Of a DNA stretch of 64,000 bases, positions 1 to 8,425 are shown piece after piece. The translations under genes and the position numbers were made by a program. The notes below the pieces were generated by a model. The model had not been told where the DNA came from, made no database searches, and saw nothing but the letters and a program-made list of their open reading frames with translations. Within the stretch, counting starts at the first letter, position 1; every line of letters begins with the position of its first letter. Source of the DNA: Paenibacillus tyrphae (GTDB lineage: Bacteria; Bacillota; Bacilli; Paenibacillales; NBRC-103111); the NCBI RefSeq assembly GCF_024158745.1, contig NZ_JAMZAW010000036.1:1-64000 (forward strand), written 5' to 3'.

Positions 1-918
1 TTATTTAAAGGTGGCTTCCGGCTGGTGTGTCTGGTCCTGATTCTGCTGCCCGGCAAAGTAATTGACGACGAAATCGCGAAAATGGCGGGCCGCCTTAGAT
101 AAATACCGCTTCTCATGCCAAGCGAGCTGGAACGTGCGTTGACATACAGGCTGTTCGATATGCAGCAGCGTAAGCGGCGTTGAGGTTGCGTTAATATTGC
201 ATCCCCCGGCAAAAGCGACGCCCAGCCCGGTGCGCACCAAGCTTGCTATGGCGGCAGGTTCGTCTACCCGGCAGACGAAGTTCGGCGATATCCCCGCCTC
301 GCGGCAAAACGCATCGTTCATCTTTTGGAAAATAAATCCTTCCTTATACCCGATAAACGGCTCGTCTGCCACCTCGCTTAACGCAACGCTGCCACGGTCC
401 GCCAGACGGTGACCCGGAGGCACGGCCAGAAACACTTCTTCGTGCAGAACGGCCACAGCATCGATGTCCGGACGTTCGATGGGCATCGCCGTGAAGCAAA
501 AATCGACCTCTCCGGCTTCGAGAAGCTGCGCCATTTCATCCATGGAGGCTTGGGTAATACGAAAGTTCACATTCGGGTAAACGGCCAGAAACGCGCTTAG
601 AGGGTCCGTCAGACGATTCAGCGTGGACATGGCCAAGCCGATGCTTCCTTGCTCGATACCGGCCATATCGGCCACTTCCCGGCGTCCTTCCTCCAGCGCG
701 GTCAGCGCCGTTTCCACTTTGTCCAGAAACGCTTTACCGAACGAGTTGAGCCGGATTTGCCGGCCCTCGCGGTCGAATAACGGCACGCCTACATCGGCCT
801 CCAGCCGGGAAATCGTTTTGCTGAGCGCAGGCTGCGCGATGTGAAGCTCTTGCGCCGCTCTCGTCATATGCTCCAGCTTGGCGACCGTCCGAAAATAATG
901 GAGCTGCAGCAGTTCCAT
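1..918 (-). CDS. LysR-family transcriptional regulator
   Basis: This is a 305-residue LysR-type regulator. A winged helix-turn-helix lies in about the first 60 residues (AAQELHIAQPALSKTISRLE), followed by a periplasmic-binding-like co-inducer domain to about residue 290. The length is normal for the family. It is transcribed away from the azoreductase at 1072, the usual layout in which a LysR protein controls its divergent neighbour. The 153-base gap contains an AT-rich stretch near 962-985 suitable for overlapping promoters. A role in sensing quinones or azo compounds is inferred from the neighbour only. The co-inducer is unknown. Confidence 0.9.
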   Translation of the reverse strand: MELLQLHYFRTVAKLEHMTRAAQELHIAQPALSKTISRLEADVGVPLFDREGRQIRLNSFGKAFLDKVETALTALEEGRREVADMAGIEQGSIGLAMSTLNRLTDPLSAFLAVYPNVNFRITQASMDEMAQLLEAGEVDFCFTAMPIERPDIDAVAVLHEEVFLAVPPGHRLADRGSVALSEVADEPFIGYKEGFIFQKMNDAFCREAGISPNFVCRVDEPAAIASLVRTGLGVAFAGGCNINATSTPLTLLHIEQPVCQRTFQLAWHEKRYLSKAARHFRDFVVNYFAGQQNQDQTHQPEATFK

Positions 919-1071
919 CCTCGTTCACTCCTTTTCATTCCCATTCATTCATATACTCGAGGTTATATAATATATGAGATAAGATGTATTTTTGTTTATT
1001 TATGTTCCAGTATAAAATAAATGCTGCAAGCGGGCAAATTCCTGCGAATCCCAAATCAGGAGGCATGACCA

Positions 1072-1698
1072 ATGAGTGCAACATTGTTTATTAAAGCGAA
1101 CAATCGTCCCATCGATCAAGCGGTAAGCGTGCAATTGTATCACACTTTTTTGGACAGCTATAGGGAAACGCATCCCGAAGATTCGATCACGGAACTGGAT
1201 CTGTATCGGGAAAAGCTGCCGTACCTGGATACCCATCTGATCAGCGGAAGCTACAAATCCGGACGCGGCCTGCCGCTAACTCCCGAGGAACAGGCGATCA
1301 CCTCGCTCGCGGACAAATACTTGGACCAATTTTTGGCCGCCGACAAAGTGGTCTTCGCTTTTCCGCTCTGGAACTTGACTGTCCCGGCCGTACTGCATAC
1401 GTATTTCGATTATTTGAACCGAGCGGGGAAAACGTTCAAGTTTACGGCGGAAGGCGCCATCGGTCTGGTGCCGGATAAAAAGGCTGTTTTGCTGAGTGCG
1501 AGAGGCGGCATCTATTCGGAAGGCGAGGCGGCTTCCTATGAAATGTCGGTCAATTGGGTTCTGGCGAATCTGCGGTTATTCGGCATGACGGACATTGTTA
1601 CCGTGATCGTCGAAGGCCACAGCCAATATCCGGACCGGAAGGAAGCCATCATTGGAGACGGAATTCAACGAGCCATTCAAGCGGCGAAGGTTTTTTGA
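1072..1698 (+). CDS. azoR: FMN-dependent NADH:quinone oxidoreductase / azoreductase
   Basis: The 208-residue product has the flavodoxin-like fold of the AzoR family. The FMN-phosphate loop is near the N-terminus, FPLWNLTVPAVLHTYFD sits near residue 100, and a GGIYS loop near residue 145 contacts the isoalloxazine ring. These enzymes transfer two electrons from NAD(P)H to azo dyes and quinones in the cytoplasm, avoiding semiquinone formation. An AGGAGG about ten bases upstream supports the ATG. A second oxidoreductase follows after about 100 bases with no clear terminator between, so the two are probably cotranscribed as a quinone-detoxification pair under the divergent LysR regulator. Confidence 0.92.
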   Translation: MSATLFIKANNRPIDQAVSVQLYHTFLDSYRETHPEDSITELDLYREKLPYLDTHLISGSYKSGRGLPLTPEEQAITSLADKYLDQFLAADKVVFAFPLWNLTVPAVLHTYFDYLNRAGKTFKFTAEGAIGLVPDKKAVLLSARGGIYSEGEAASYEMSVNWVLANLRLFGMTDIVTVIVEGHSQYPDRKEAIIGDGIQRAIQAAKVF

Positions 1699-1795
1699 GT
1701 CTAAGCGGAAAAGGGTTTGCGAATAGGCCTAAAAAGAAGCTGTGCGGGAACAGACGGTTCCTGCGGACGGCACAAATAAAAAGGAGGAGTTTGGT

Positions 1796-2710
1796 ATGAA
1801 AGCGGCGGCGTTTTCTTCTCCGGGCACACCGGATGTGCTGCAAACGATGGAATTTGACGATCCCCAAGCGGGAGCGGGGCAGGTGAGAGTGCGCGTTAAG
1901 GCGGCAGGCGTGCAGCCGTTCGATTTGGCGTTGCGGAGCGGCTGGAGCCCTCCACCCGGTATAACGGTACAGTTCCCGCAAATTCCGGGCAACGAGTTCG
2001 CCGGGGTTATCGATCAAGTCGGGGAAGGGGTCACCGGCTTTTCCGTCGGCAGCGAGGTGATCGGCTACAAAATGCTAACCTGCTATGCCGAGTATGTGAC
2101 GGTCGATGCCAGTCAAATCGTCGTTAAACCGCAGAGCATGCCTTGGGAGGTGGCGAGCGGTCTGTCCGGGGCAGGACAAGCGGCGTATACCGGGCTGAAG
2201 GAAATTGGAGCAGGCCATGGCGACACGGTATTGATCCATGCCGCAGCAGGCGCTGTCGGTACGATCGCCGTACAACTGGCCCGGGCTTGGGGCGCGACGG
2301 TTATCGGTACCGCCAGCGAGCGCAACCACGACTACCTGCGTTCGCTCGGAGCCATACCTGTCTCCTATGGAGAAGGTCTGGCCGACAGAGTGCGGGCTCT
2401 CGCTCCGCATGGAATCAATGCGGTGCTTGACGGGGCCGGAGGCGACGCCCTTCGCGTCTCGGTGGAATTGGTCCGGAACCGGGAGCGCATCGGCACCCTC
2501 GTCGGCTTCGACTTGGCCGAGGAATTGGGCATCCGTCCGATCCGCAGCCAGCGGTCGGCTGCCCGGTTGGCGGAGCTCGCCGATCTGTACGAGCAGGGCA
2601 AGCTGCGCCTCCATATTCGCAGCACATTCCCCCTGCGCCAAGCCGCCGATGCCCACCGTGAAGTCGAAACCGGACACGGGCGAGGCAAAGTTGTTCTAAC
2701 GTTCGATTAG
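1796..2710 (+). CDS. Zinc-independent quinone oxidoreductase (MDR superfamily)
   Basis: The protein of 304 residues belongs to the NADPH:quinone oxidoreductase branch of the medium-chain dehydrogenase/reductases. A GroES-like domain is followed by a Rossmann domain with the cofactor motif HAAAGAVGTIAVQLA. The catalytic-zinc and structural-zinc ligands of alcohol dehydrogenases are absent. An in-frame GTG lies 54 bases upstream, but ATG 1796 is chosen because AAGGAGGAG stands eight bases before it. It follows the azoreductase closely and probably shares its transcript. Likely substrates are quinones or other alpha,beta-unsaturated carbonyls; the exact one cannot be read from the sequence. Confidence 0.87.
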   Translation: MKAAAFSSPGTPDVLQTMEFDDPQAGAGQVRVRVKAAGVQPFDLALRSGWSPPPGITVQFPQIPGNEFAGVIDQVGEGVTGFSVGSEVIGYKMLTCYAEYVTVDASQIVVKPQSMPWEVASGLSGAGQAAYTGLKEIGAGHGDTVLIHAAAGAVGTIAVQLARAWGATVIGTASERNHDYLRSLGAIPVSYGEGLADRVRALAPHGINAVLDGAGGDALRVSVELVRNRERIGTLVGFDLAEELGIRPIRSQRSAARLAELADLYEQGKLRLHIRSTFPLRQAADAHREVETGHGRGKVVLTFD

Positions 2711-2780
2711 AAGCGGGGAAAAAGAGGGTGGGCGGATTCCGCAAGTTTTTCCGTTTTTAACCGGACGGGGTGCGAGAAAC

Positions 2781-2903
2781 GTGAAGGCGGGCGTTATTAC
2801 CGGCCTCACCGATACGAGCTATGCTCCGAATCGAAAGGCGAGCAGGGCAGAAGCCGCGGTAATGATCAGCCGTTGGCTTACCCTTGCCCAATGGATTAAT
2901 TAA
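2781..2903 (+). pseudogene. Relic of an S-layer-homology (SLH) domain
   Basis: A 40-codon open stretch translates to a recognisable C-terminal half of an SLH repeat (GVITGLTDTSYAPN, then RAEAAVMISRWL) and stops at TAA 2901. SLH repeats usually occur in threes at an end of cell-surface proteins and bind pyruvylated wall polymers. No second repeat, signal peptide or ribosome site is visible, and the frame upstream loses similarity. I read it as the remnant of a deleted surface-protein gene. Too short to be functional. Confidence 0.65.
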
Positions 2904-2939
2904 CGGCCAGACAGCAAGCATTAGGATGGAATAGAAGCG

Positions 2940-2970
2940 ACGGAGCCTCGAATTTGCGGGCTCCGTTTTT
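2940..2970 (+). terminator. Rho-independent terminator
   Basis: ACGGAGCC pairs with GGCTCCGT across an 11-base loop and is followed by TTTTT. It lies after the SLH relic and would have ended that lost gene, and now also the azoR/quinone-reductase transcript. Confidence 0.75.
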
Positions 2971-3028
2971 CGTTGGGAAAAAGTTTAGGTCCAGGCGAGC
3001 TTGTCTCATGTTGAAGGTAAAAGCAAAA

Positions 3029-3061
3029 AAACCGGCGTCCGCCAAGGCAGATACCGGTTTT
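3029..3061 (+). terminator. Possible terminator hairpin upstream of the sigma factor
   Basis: AAACCGG (3029-3035) pairs with CCGGTTT (3054-3060) over an 18-base loop. The strand reads T-rich on leaving the stem. It insulates the sigma-factor promoter from upstream transcription. Confidence 0.5.
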
Positions 3062-3071
3062 ATAGAAACAG

Positions 3072-3100
3072 TTGAATTTTAATCGATTTTATGTTAGAAT
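3072..3100 (+). promoter_or_regulatory. Sigma-A type promoter of the rpoD-like gene
   Basis: TTGAAT (3072-3077), a 17-base spacer and TAGAAT (3095-3100) match the housekeeping consensus well. Transcription would begin near 3107, giving a leader of about 110 bases that contains the palindromic sequence at 3121-3162. Confidence 0.65.
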
Positions 3101-3120
3101 GACGGTTAGCAGTTAAAAAA

Positions 3121-3162
3121 ATGTGATATCTATCACTAATATCCAATTTTATACTATCACAT
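3121..3162. promoter_or_regulatory. Palindromic, FNR/CRP-like box in the sigma-factor leader
   Basis: GTGATA-TC-TATCAC (3123-3136) is a perfect 6-2-6 palindrome. Read as TGTGA-N6-TCACT it matches nine of ten conserved positions of the FNR/CRP box. A further TATCACAT at 3155-3162 is the exact complement of ATGTGATA at 3121-3128, so either two protein sites or an RNA hairpin is possible. The binding protein is unknown. Confidence 0.45.
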
Positions 3163-3219
3163 ATTTACGGCTTTGTCAAGAATTAATAAAGAGTGGGTTC
3201 GGAGAAGAGGGGGCAGCAT

Positions 3220-4332
3220 ATGGCGAACGATCAGCACAAGCAAGCGGAAACAGAGCTTACGATTGATCGGGTGAAACAGCAACTCATCGCGCAGGGCAAA
3301 GAGCAAGCTTCGCTCGCTTACAAAGAAATTACGGAGAAACTCGCTCCGTTCGATCCCGATCCGGAACAAATCAACGAGTTCGTCGAGCAGCTTAGCGAGC
3401 TTGGCATCGAGGTGGGCGGCGAACCGGACGAGGGGCCTGTATTCGGATCGGATCACGAGGAGCATGACCTGCTGCATGACGATCTGTCGCTCCCGCCGGG
3501 GATCAAGATCAATGACCCGGTACGTATGTATCTGAAGGAGATCGGACGGGTGCCGCTGCTTTCGGGGGATGACGAAATCAAGCTGGCGGAACGGATTCAG
3601 CAAGGGGACGAAGAAGCGAAACGCAGACTGGCCGAGGCAAACCTCCGTTTGGTGGTAAGTATCGCAAGACGTTATGTCGGCCGGGGCATGCTGTTTCTTG
3701 ATTTGATACAGGAAGGCAATATGGGTTTAATCAAAGCGGTGGAAAAGTTCGATCACACCAAAGGCTTCAAATTCAGTACGTATGCCACATGGTGGATTCG
3801 TCAGGCGATTACGCGCGCGATTGCCGATCAGGCGAGAACGATCCGGATACCGGTACATATGGTGGAAACGATCAACAAGCTCGTACGCGTATCCAGACAG
3901 CTGCTGCAGGAGCTTGGCCGGGAAGCTACCCCGGAAGAAATTGCGAAGGAAATGGATTTGACGCCCGATAAAGTGCGGGAAATTATGAAGATCGCGCAGG
4001 AGCCCGTGTCGCTCGAAACGCCGATTGGCGAGGAGAACGATTCGAACTTGGGCGACTTTATCGAGGACCAGGAGGCGCTTGCCCCGGCGGACGCGGCAGC
4101 TTACGAGCTGCTGAAGGAGCAGCTTGAGGATGTGCTGGACACGCTTACGGAGCGGGAGGAAAACGTGTTGCGTCTTCGTTTCGGTCTCGATGACGGCCGT
4201 ACGCGCACACTGGAAGAAGTGGGCAAGGTCTTCGGCGTGACCCGGGAGCGCATCCGGCAGATCGAAGCCAAGGCGCTGCGCAAGCTCAGACATCCAAGCC
4301 GCAGCAAGCGGCTGAAAGATTTTATGGATTGA
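3220..4332 (+). CDS. rpoD: RNA polymerase primary sigma factor (RpoD/SigA type)
   Basis: The product has 370 residues, the size of Bacillus SigA. It has a region 1.1-like N-terminus, region 1.2 ([18 protein letters not shown]) from about residue 97, region 2 with [18 protein letters not shown] and the -10 recognition helix [15 protein letters not shown], region 3, and region 4 with [20 protein letters not shown]. It binds core polymerase and directs it to TTGACA/TATAAT promoters. ATG 3220 is preferred over the upstream GTG 3193 because of the AGAGGGGG ribosome site. No dnaG lies upstream, although the vegetative rpoD of this group normally follows dnaG. It may therefore be an extra copy or a relocated gene. 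Confidence 0.93.
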   Translation: MANDQHKQAETELTIDRVKQQLIAQGKEQASLAYKEITEKLAPFDPDPEQINEFVEQLSELGIEVGGEPDEGPVFGSDHEEHDLLHDDLSLPPGIKINDPVRMYLKEIGRVPLLSGDDEIKLAERIQQGDEEAKRRLAEANLRLVVSIARRYVGRGMLFLDLIQEGNMGLIKAVEKFDHTKGFKFSTYATWWIRQAITRAIADQARTIRIPVHMVETINKLVRVSRQLLQELGREATPEEIAKEMDLTPDKVREIMKIAQEPVSLETPIGEENDSNLGDFIEDQEALAPADAAAYELLKEQLEDVLDTLTEREENVLRLRFGLDDGRTRTLEEVGKVFGVTRERIRQIEAKALRKLRHPSRSKRLKDFMD

Positions 4333-4357
4333 TCTTTATTCATGCGGCGAACGCGGG

Positions 4358-4389
4358 AAGTCGTGCTCTTGGAGCACGGCTTTTTTTTG
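4358..4389 (+). terminator. Rho-independent terminator after rpoD
   Basis: CGTGCTC, loop TTG, GAGCACG, then GC and eight T residues. Confidence 0.88.
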
Positions 4390-4549
4390 TCAATAAGCTA
4401 AGGTTAATAATTTCTCATTAATTTCTAATAATAGCTTCTTATAGCAGGCGGGGAGCGGGAAAATTGATTTACTGGAAAATCATGTACTTTTTAATTGTGT
4501 TATGGTGTTCTTGGGGCGCTTGCCCAATCGCCAAACCAAGGAGGAAGTC

Positions 4550-5059
4550 ATGATTAACACGAAGAAAAGCCGGATCGTCAAAGCGTTACTGGGAGTAACG
4601 ATGAGCCTATCGATTGCCGTCACAGGAAATATGCTTGCAGTGCCGCAATCGGCTCAAGCGGCTACCGTATCTAAAGCATCGGTTGCAGATAAAATCATAG
4701 CCACGGGGAAGCGTTATTTAGGAGTCCGCTATCAGTTCGCGGCGCCTGCGGGAAGAACGGATGTATTTGATTGCTCTTCATTTACTCAATATGTATTCAA
4801 GCAGAACGGAATCAAGCTTCCTCGTTCCTCCAGACAACAAGCTACGGTTGGCATCAAGGTTGCCAAAAATCAACTGAAGCCGGGCGATCTGGTATTCTCG
4901 GACACGAATCGGGACGGAAAAATAAACCATGTGAGCATTTATATCGGAAACGGCAAGCTGCTCCATACGTATCGGGTCGGCGTCGGCGTTACCATTTCCA
5001 ACTTTAAAGGCAGCACATGGGACAAGACTTTCGTTACCGCCCGTCGTGTTATCCGCTAA
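4550..5059 (+). CDS. Secreted NlpC/P60 cell-wall endopeptidase
   Basis: The 169-residue precursor begins with a signal peptide (basic MINTKKSR, hydrophobic core, AQAA cleavage site near residue 38). A single NlpC/P60 domain follows. The catalytic cysteine is in DCSSFTQYVF, the histidine in NHVSIYIG, and a second polar residue in LLHTYRVG. Such enzymes cut gamma-D-Glu-diaminopimelate bonds in peptidoglycan stem peptides outside the membrane. There is no LysM or SH3 targeting domain. ATG 4550 is chosen because AAGGAGG precedes it by seven bases. It is a monocistronic unit between two terminators. Confidence 0.9.
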   Translation: MINTKKSRIVKALLGVTMSLSIAVTGNMLAVPQSAQAATVSKASVADKIIATGKRYLGVRYQFAAPAGRTDVFDCSSFTQYVFKQNGIKLPRSSRQQATVGIKVAKNQLKPGDLVFSDTNRDGKINHVSIYIGNGKLLHTYRVGVGVTISNFKGSTWDKTFVTARRVIR

Positions 5060-5113
5060 AACAGGGACGGCTTGCCGGCAGCATGCAAGCGGCTGCCGAA
5101 TAAGCTTGTACAG

Positions 5114-5150
5114 GAAAATCCTTGAGCCAATCAAGGATTTTCTTGTTTTT
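5114..5150 (+). terminator. Rho-independent terminator
   Basis: A perfect 12-bp stem, GAAAATCCTTGA / TCAAGGATTTTC (5114-5125 and 5131-5142), with a five-base loop, is followed by TTGTTTTT. Confidence 0.9.
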
Positions 5151-5243
5151 CAGCGGAATAGCCTATGAAGCGGTTTTTCAAGTGATACATAAATGTTAGA
5201 TATGGCCTATCTGAAAAGTCACATGCAACATATGTGAGTTATA

Positions 5244-5272
5244 TTGACAATTACATAACATAGACATATAGT
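5244..5272 (+). promoter_or_regulatory. Strong sigma-A promoter for adenosine deaminase
   Basis: TTGACA (5244-5249), exactly 17 bases, TATAGT (5267-5272). The start site would be near 5279, about 50 bases before the gene. The AT-rich flank has several short palindromes but no operator I can name. Confidence 0.8.
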
Positions 5273-5327
5273 ATAACTCAATAACTGAACTGAGAAGATA
5301 AATAAGATAAAGGAAAGGGTGAAGAAG

Positions 5328-6371
5328 GTGACAACGAACGTCTGCATGGAATGGCTGCGCCTGCTGCCAAAGGTCGACCTGCACCTGCATCTGGACGGGA
5401 GCGTCAAGCCGGAGACAGTTCTCGAACTTGCCGCGGCGGAGGGAATCCGGCTGCCTGCCGCTACGCCGGAAGGTCTGCTTCCTTACATGCAGGTTGATGA
5501 GCCGTGCGGCAGCTTGCCGGCGTACCTCGGGAAATTCGAGTTTGTCGGACGGTTCCTGCATCGGCCCGAAGCGTTGGAACGGGTGGCGTTCGAAGTCGTA
5601 GAGCAGGCGGCGGAGCACGGCTGCCGCTATATCGAGGTGCGATTCGGCCCGCAGCTGCATCGCAATCGCGGCATGACACCGGATGAAGTCATTAGCCGTG
5701 TAATCGCCGGGTTGAACCAGGGGGAAGCGCAGTTTGGCGTGAAGGCCAAGGGGATCGCCTGCTGTCTTCGGCATCATGAGCAGCTCGATAATATGGAAGT
5801 CATCGAAGCCGCTTCGCGTTTCCAGGGCAGAGGGATCGTGGGAGTCGATTTGGCCGGGGACGAGGCGGCTTACCCTGCCAGACTTCATCGCGAACTGTTT
5901 GCTTTGGCCCACCGCAAAGGGCTGCCGGTAACGATTCACGCCGGGGAAGCGGCCGGAGCCGACAGCGTGTACGAAGCGGTCGTCCGTCTGGGCGCGTCCC
6001 GTATCGGCCATGGCGTTCGCATGAAGGAAGATCCTTCCGTACTGGAGTTGGTCAAGGAGCGGCAGATTCCGCTTGAGATGTGTCCGGTGAGCAACATTCA
6101 GACGAGAGCCGTCCCCGGATGGGCTGCTTACCCGATCCGCGAATACTTCGATCTCGAAATTCCGGTGACGATCAACACCGACAACCTCACGGTTTCCGGC
6201 ACGAATCTCACAAAGGAATATCATATCCTGATGGAAAAGTTCGGGTTTACCCCGGCGGAGATTGGCAAGCTTCTGTTAAACGGGCTGGAAGCGGGCTTTA
6301 TGGATGAGGCGGACAAACGCGAGCTGCGTCGGTACTTTCTTCAAGCGTTGGCCGAACTGAATATTTCCTGA
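5328..6371 (+). CDS. add: Adenosine deaminase
   Basis: The enzyme converts adenosine and deoxyadenosine to inosine forms in purine salvage. About 347 residues form a metal-dependent TIM barrel. Zinc ligands are in VDLHLHLDGS near the N-terminus, in TIHAGEA, and in the aspartate of NTDNLTV. The IGHGVRM and EMCPVSN loops are also present. The NTDN form instead of NTDDP is common among Bacillales members. Start choice is uncertain: GTG 5328 is best spaced from AGGAAAGGG, but GTG 5319 and ATG 5346 are in the same frame. The gene has its own promoter and a strong terminator, so it is monocistronic. Confidence 0.92.
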   Translation: MTTNVCMEWLRLLPKVDLHLHLDGSVKPETVLELAAAEGIRLPAATPEGLLPYMQVDEPCGSLPAYLGKFEFVGRFLHRPEALERVAFEVVEQAAEHGCRYIEVRFGPQLHRNRGMTPDEVISRVIAGLNQGEAQFGVKAKGIACCLRHHEQLDNMEVIEAASRFQGRGIVGVDLAGDEAAYPARLHRELFALAHRKGLPVTIHAGEAAGADSVYEAVVRLGASRIGHGVRMKEDPSVLELVKERQIPLEMCPVSNIQTRAVPGWAAYPIREYFDLEIPVTINTDNLTVSGTNLTKEYHILMEKFGFTPAEIGKLLLNGLEAGFMDEADKRELRRYFLQALAELNIS

Positions 6372-6389
6372 TAGGCTGCGGCCCGTATG

Positions 6390-6426
6390 GCGGCGGACTC
6401 CCGAGCGGAGACCGCCGCTTCCTTTT
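6390..6426 (+). terminator. Rho-independent terminator after add
   Basis: GCGGCGG/CCGCCGC outer stem (6390-6396, 6412-6418) is continued by CTCC/GGAG around a five-base loop. TTCCTTTTTT follows. Confidence 0.9.
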
Positions 6427-6579
6427 TTGCAGGTAAGGACAATCCCGTTTGGGCGTTTCATTACAGCTCCCCCGGTGACTTCGATGTGCAAATATTTGTG
6501 TTTGTTTTTATTTATGGTAGACTACTTGCATAAAGAAGTGCGGCGGTGCCCGTCATTTCACGGAGAGGGGGGGAGCGGA

Positions 6580-7347
6580 TTGTTCGCTGAGCAAAGGCAT
6601 CAAGCAATTATTCAAAAAATAAACCGCGAGAAGTCGATCAAGGCGTCTGACTTGATGGAGCTGTTCGGCGTATCGTTCGAAACGGTCCGGCGCGACCTGG
6701 AGCATTTGGAGAAGGCGGGGTACTTGAAGCGCGTCCATGGCGGCGCAATCCTGAAGGAGTGGGATTACCGCGAAGAGATTCCGATGACCGTCCGGGAAAA
6801 GGTCCATTTGGACGGGAAAAACGAGCTGGCCGAAATTGCCGCGCGGTATGTGACCGAGGGGCAGTCCATCGCCCTTGACGTAAGCACAACCAATACGCAA
6901 TTCATCAAAGCGCTGATGAAAAAGATCGAACGGTTGACGGTCATTACGAATTCGCTGCCGATCGCAAACGAGCTGGTCCATATGCCGGGCTACACGATCA
7001 TTTTGATCGGGGGCGTGATCCGCAACGAAGAGCAGGGCATGATCGGTGATTTGGCCGAGGAGTTCGCTTCCCGGTTCCATGCCGATTTGTTTTTTATGAG
7101 CATGAGCGGCGTCACGCTGACCGAAGGCGTCACGGACTACGGTCTCGGCGAGGTGCAGATGAAGAAAATCATGCTGAAGAATGCCAAACGGACGATTGCG
7201 CTGGCCGACAGCAGCAAGTTCGAGGCGGTTTCGTTGATCAAAGTGTGCGGCTGTGCGGAGATCGAACGGTTCGTGACCGATTCGAGCATCGATCCGGCCA
7301 TCGTGGACAAATATAAAAAGCACGGCGTCGAGATTGTCTGCCAATAG
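6580..7347 (+). CDS. DeoR-family transcriptional regulator
   Basis: From TTG 6580 the protein is 255 residues, the standard DeoR length. A DeoR helix-turn-helix is near residues 5-57 (SIKASDLMELFGVSFETVRRDLEHLEKAGYL split over two helices). A DeoRC sugar-phosphate sensor follows, with the IALDVSTTN loop and the IALADSSKF motif. These proteins repress sugar or nucleoside catabolic genes until a phosphorylated sugar binds. The longer frame from 6427 is rejected because GGAGAGGGGGGG lies seven bases before TTG 6580. No sugar operon is adjacent, so the target is unclear. It may simply control itself or the purine salvage gene upstream. Confidence 0.88.
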   Translation: MFAEQRHQAIIQKINREKSIKASDLMELFGVSFETVRRDLEHLEKAGYLKRVHGGAILKEWDYREEIPMTVREKVHLDGKNELAEIAARYVTEGQSIALDVSTTNTQFIKALMKKIERLTVITNSLPIANELVHMPGYTIILIGGVIRNEEQGMIGDLAEEFASRFHADLFFMSMSGVTLTEGVTDYGLGEVQMKKIMLKNAKRTIALADSSKFEAVSLIKVCGCAEIERFVTDSSIDPAIVDKYKKHGVEIVCQ

Positions 7348-7392
7348 CGGGAGCCGCTCCGCCAGCTACAATAAAATACCCAGTAAGACTGG

Positions 7393-7421
7393 AGTCCCGG
7401 ATTTTTGTCCGGGACTTTTTG
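7393..7421 (+). terminator. Rho-independent terminator
   Basis: AGTCCCGGA (7393-7401) pairs with TCCGGGACT (7408-7416), followed by TTTTT. Confidence 0.9.
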
Positions 7422-7525
7422 ATTTGGATGTGGCGTCGTTAGCTTGTGGAGTGAATAATAGGCTGTTGTAAATGTGTGTGTATGTGTGTTATTATGTTGG
7501 AAAAGTTGAATATCTCGGGAGGTGC

Positions 7526-8380
7526 TTGAAAATTATACTTTCATTGCTCCTTGTAATCGGATCGGGCATGACGCATGCGGTGTGGAATTTGTTCGCCAAG
7601 CAGAGCGAAGACAAAAGCGCGTTTTTGTGGGCGATCTTCATGCCTACGACGATCATGCTCATCCCATATCTTGTTCTTGAACTTGTCCAGACGGGGATTC
7701 CGGCCGAAGCCTTCCTATTCATCGTCGCATCCTTGGTGGCGCAAAGCGCTTACGCTCTGCTGCTGTCCCACACCTATAAGTTGGGAGATTTGTCGCAGGT
7801 GTACCCGGTGATGCGAGGAACGTCCACGCTGCTCATTCCCGCGACGGGAGTCCTCTTCTTGGGGGAATCTCTTCCGCTCTGGGGGTGGCTGGGGATCGGG
7901 TGCATGCTTCTGGGCTTTACGGTCATGAGCGGACGGAAGCGGGAACCGGAACGGGCGCCTGCGGTCTGGAAGCCTATCCTGTTCGCGCTATCGGTCGGAC
8001 TCTGCATTACCTGCTACACGCTGATCGATAAGCAAAATTTGCAGTATTTATCGCCGCTGTCGCTGCTCGCCGTCTCCAATATCGGATTCGTGCTCGGTCT
8101 GACGCCGGCCGCTTTATCCTCCGGGAGATTGAAGCGGGCGGTTCGCGGACAGTGGAAGGTCGTGCTGCTCGGATCGATTTTGTCTCCCGGTTCGTATTTG
8201 TTGTTTTTATTGGCGATGAGGCACGCTCAAGTGTCCTATATTGCGCCGCTGCGGGAAATCGGCATCGTCTTCGGCACGCTGCTGGGTCTGATCGTGCTCA
8301 AGGAACGTCAAGGGACAAGAAGGCTCGCCGCATCGGTCATCGTCGTCGCAGGGATCGTCATGATCGCCGGTTCCGGGTAA
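7526..8380 (+). CDS. EamA-family (DMT superfamily) transporter
   Basis: About 284 residues form ten predicted membrane segments in two EamA repeats. Repeat one carries the conserved HAVWNLFAK region near the N-terminus and repeat two ends with GLIVLKERQGTRRLAASVIVVAGI. The family exports amino acids, nucleosides or other small metabolites. The start is uncertain. TTG 7526 gives the usual family N-terminus but its GGGAGG is only three bases away; ATG 7472 extends the protein by 18 residues. The metallophosphoesterase follows after 45 bases and is probably cotranscribed. Substrate unknown. Confidence 0.82.
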   Translation: MKIILSLLLVIGSGMTHAVWNLFAKQSEDKSAFLWAIFMPTTIMLIPYLVLELVQTGIPAEAFLFIVASLVAQSAYALLLSHTYKLGDLSQVYPVMRGTSTLLIPATGVLFLGESLPLWGWLGIGCMLLGFTVMSGRKREPERAPAVWKPILFALSVGLCITCYTLIDKQNLQYLSPLSLLAVSNIGFVLGLTPAALSSGRLKRAVRGQWKVVLLGSILSPGSYLLFLLAMRHAQVSYIAPLREIGIVFGTLLGLIVLKERQGTRRLAASVIVVAGIVMIAGSG

Positions 8381-8425
8381 CGGATATCCTCATTTTCTCC
8401 TTGAAGGGAAGCGCTGAACATCAGA

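Noticed and set aside
5196-5215. AGATA...TATCT near-palindrome before the add promoter
   Set aside because: Short and interrupted by a bulge; lies in AT-rich DNA where such matches are common.
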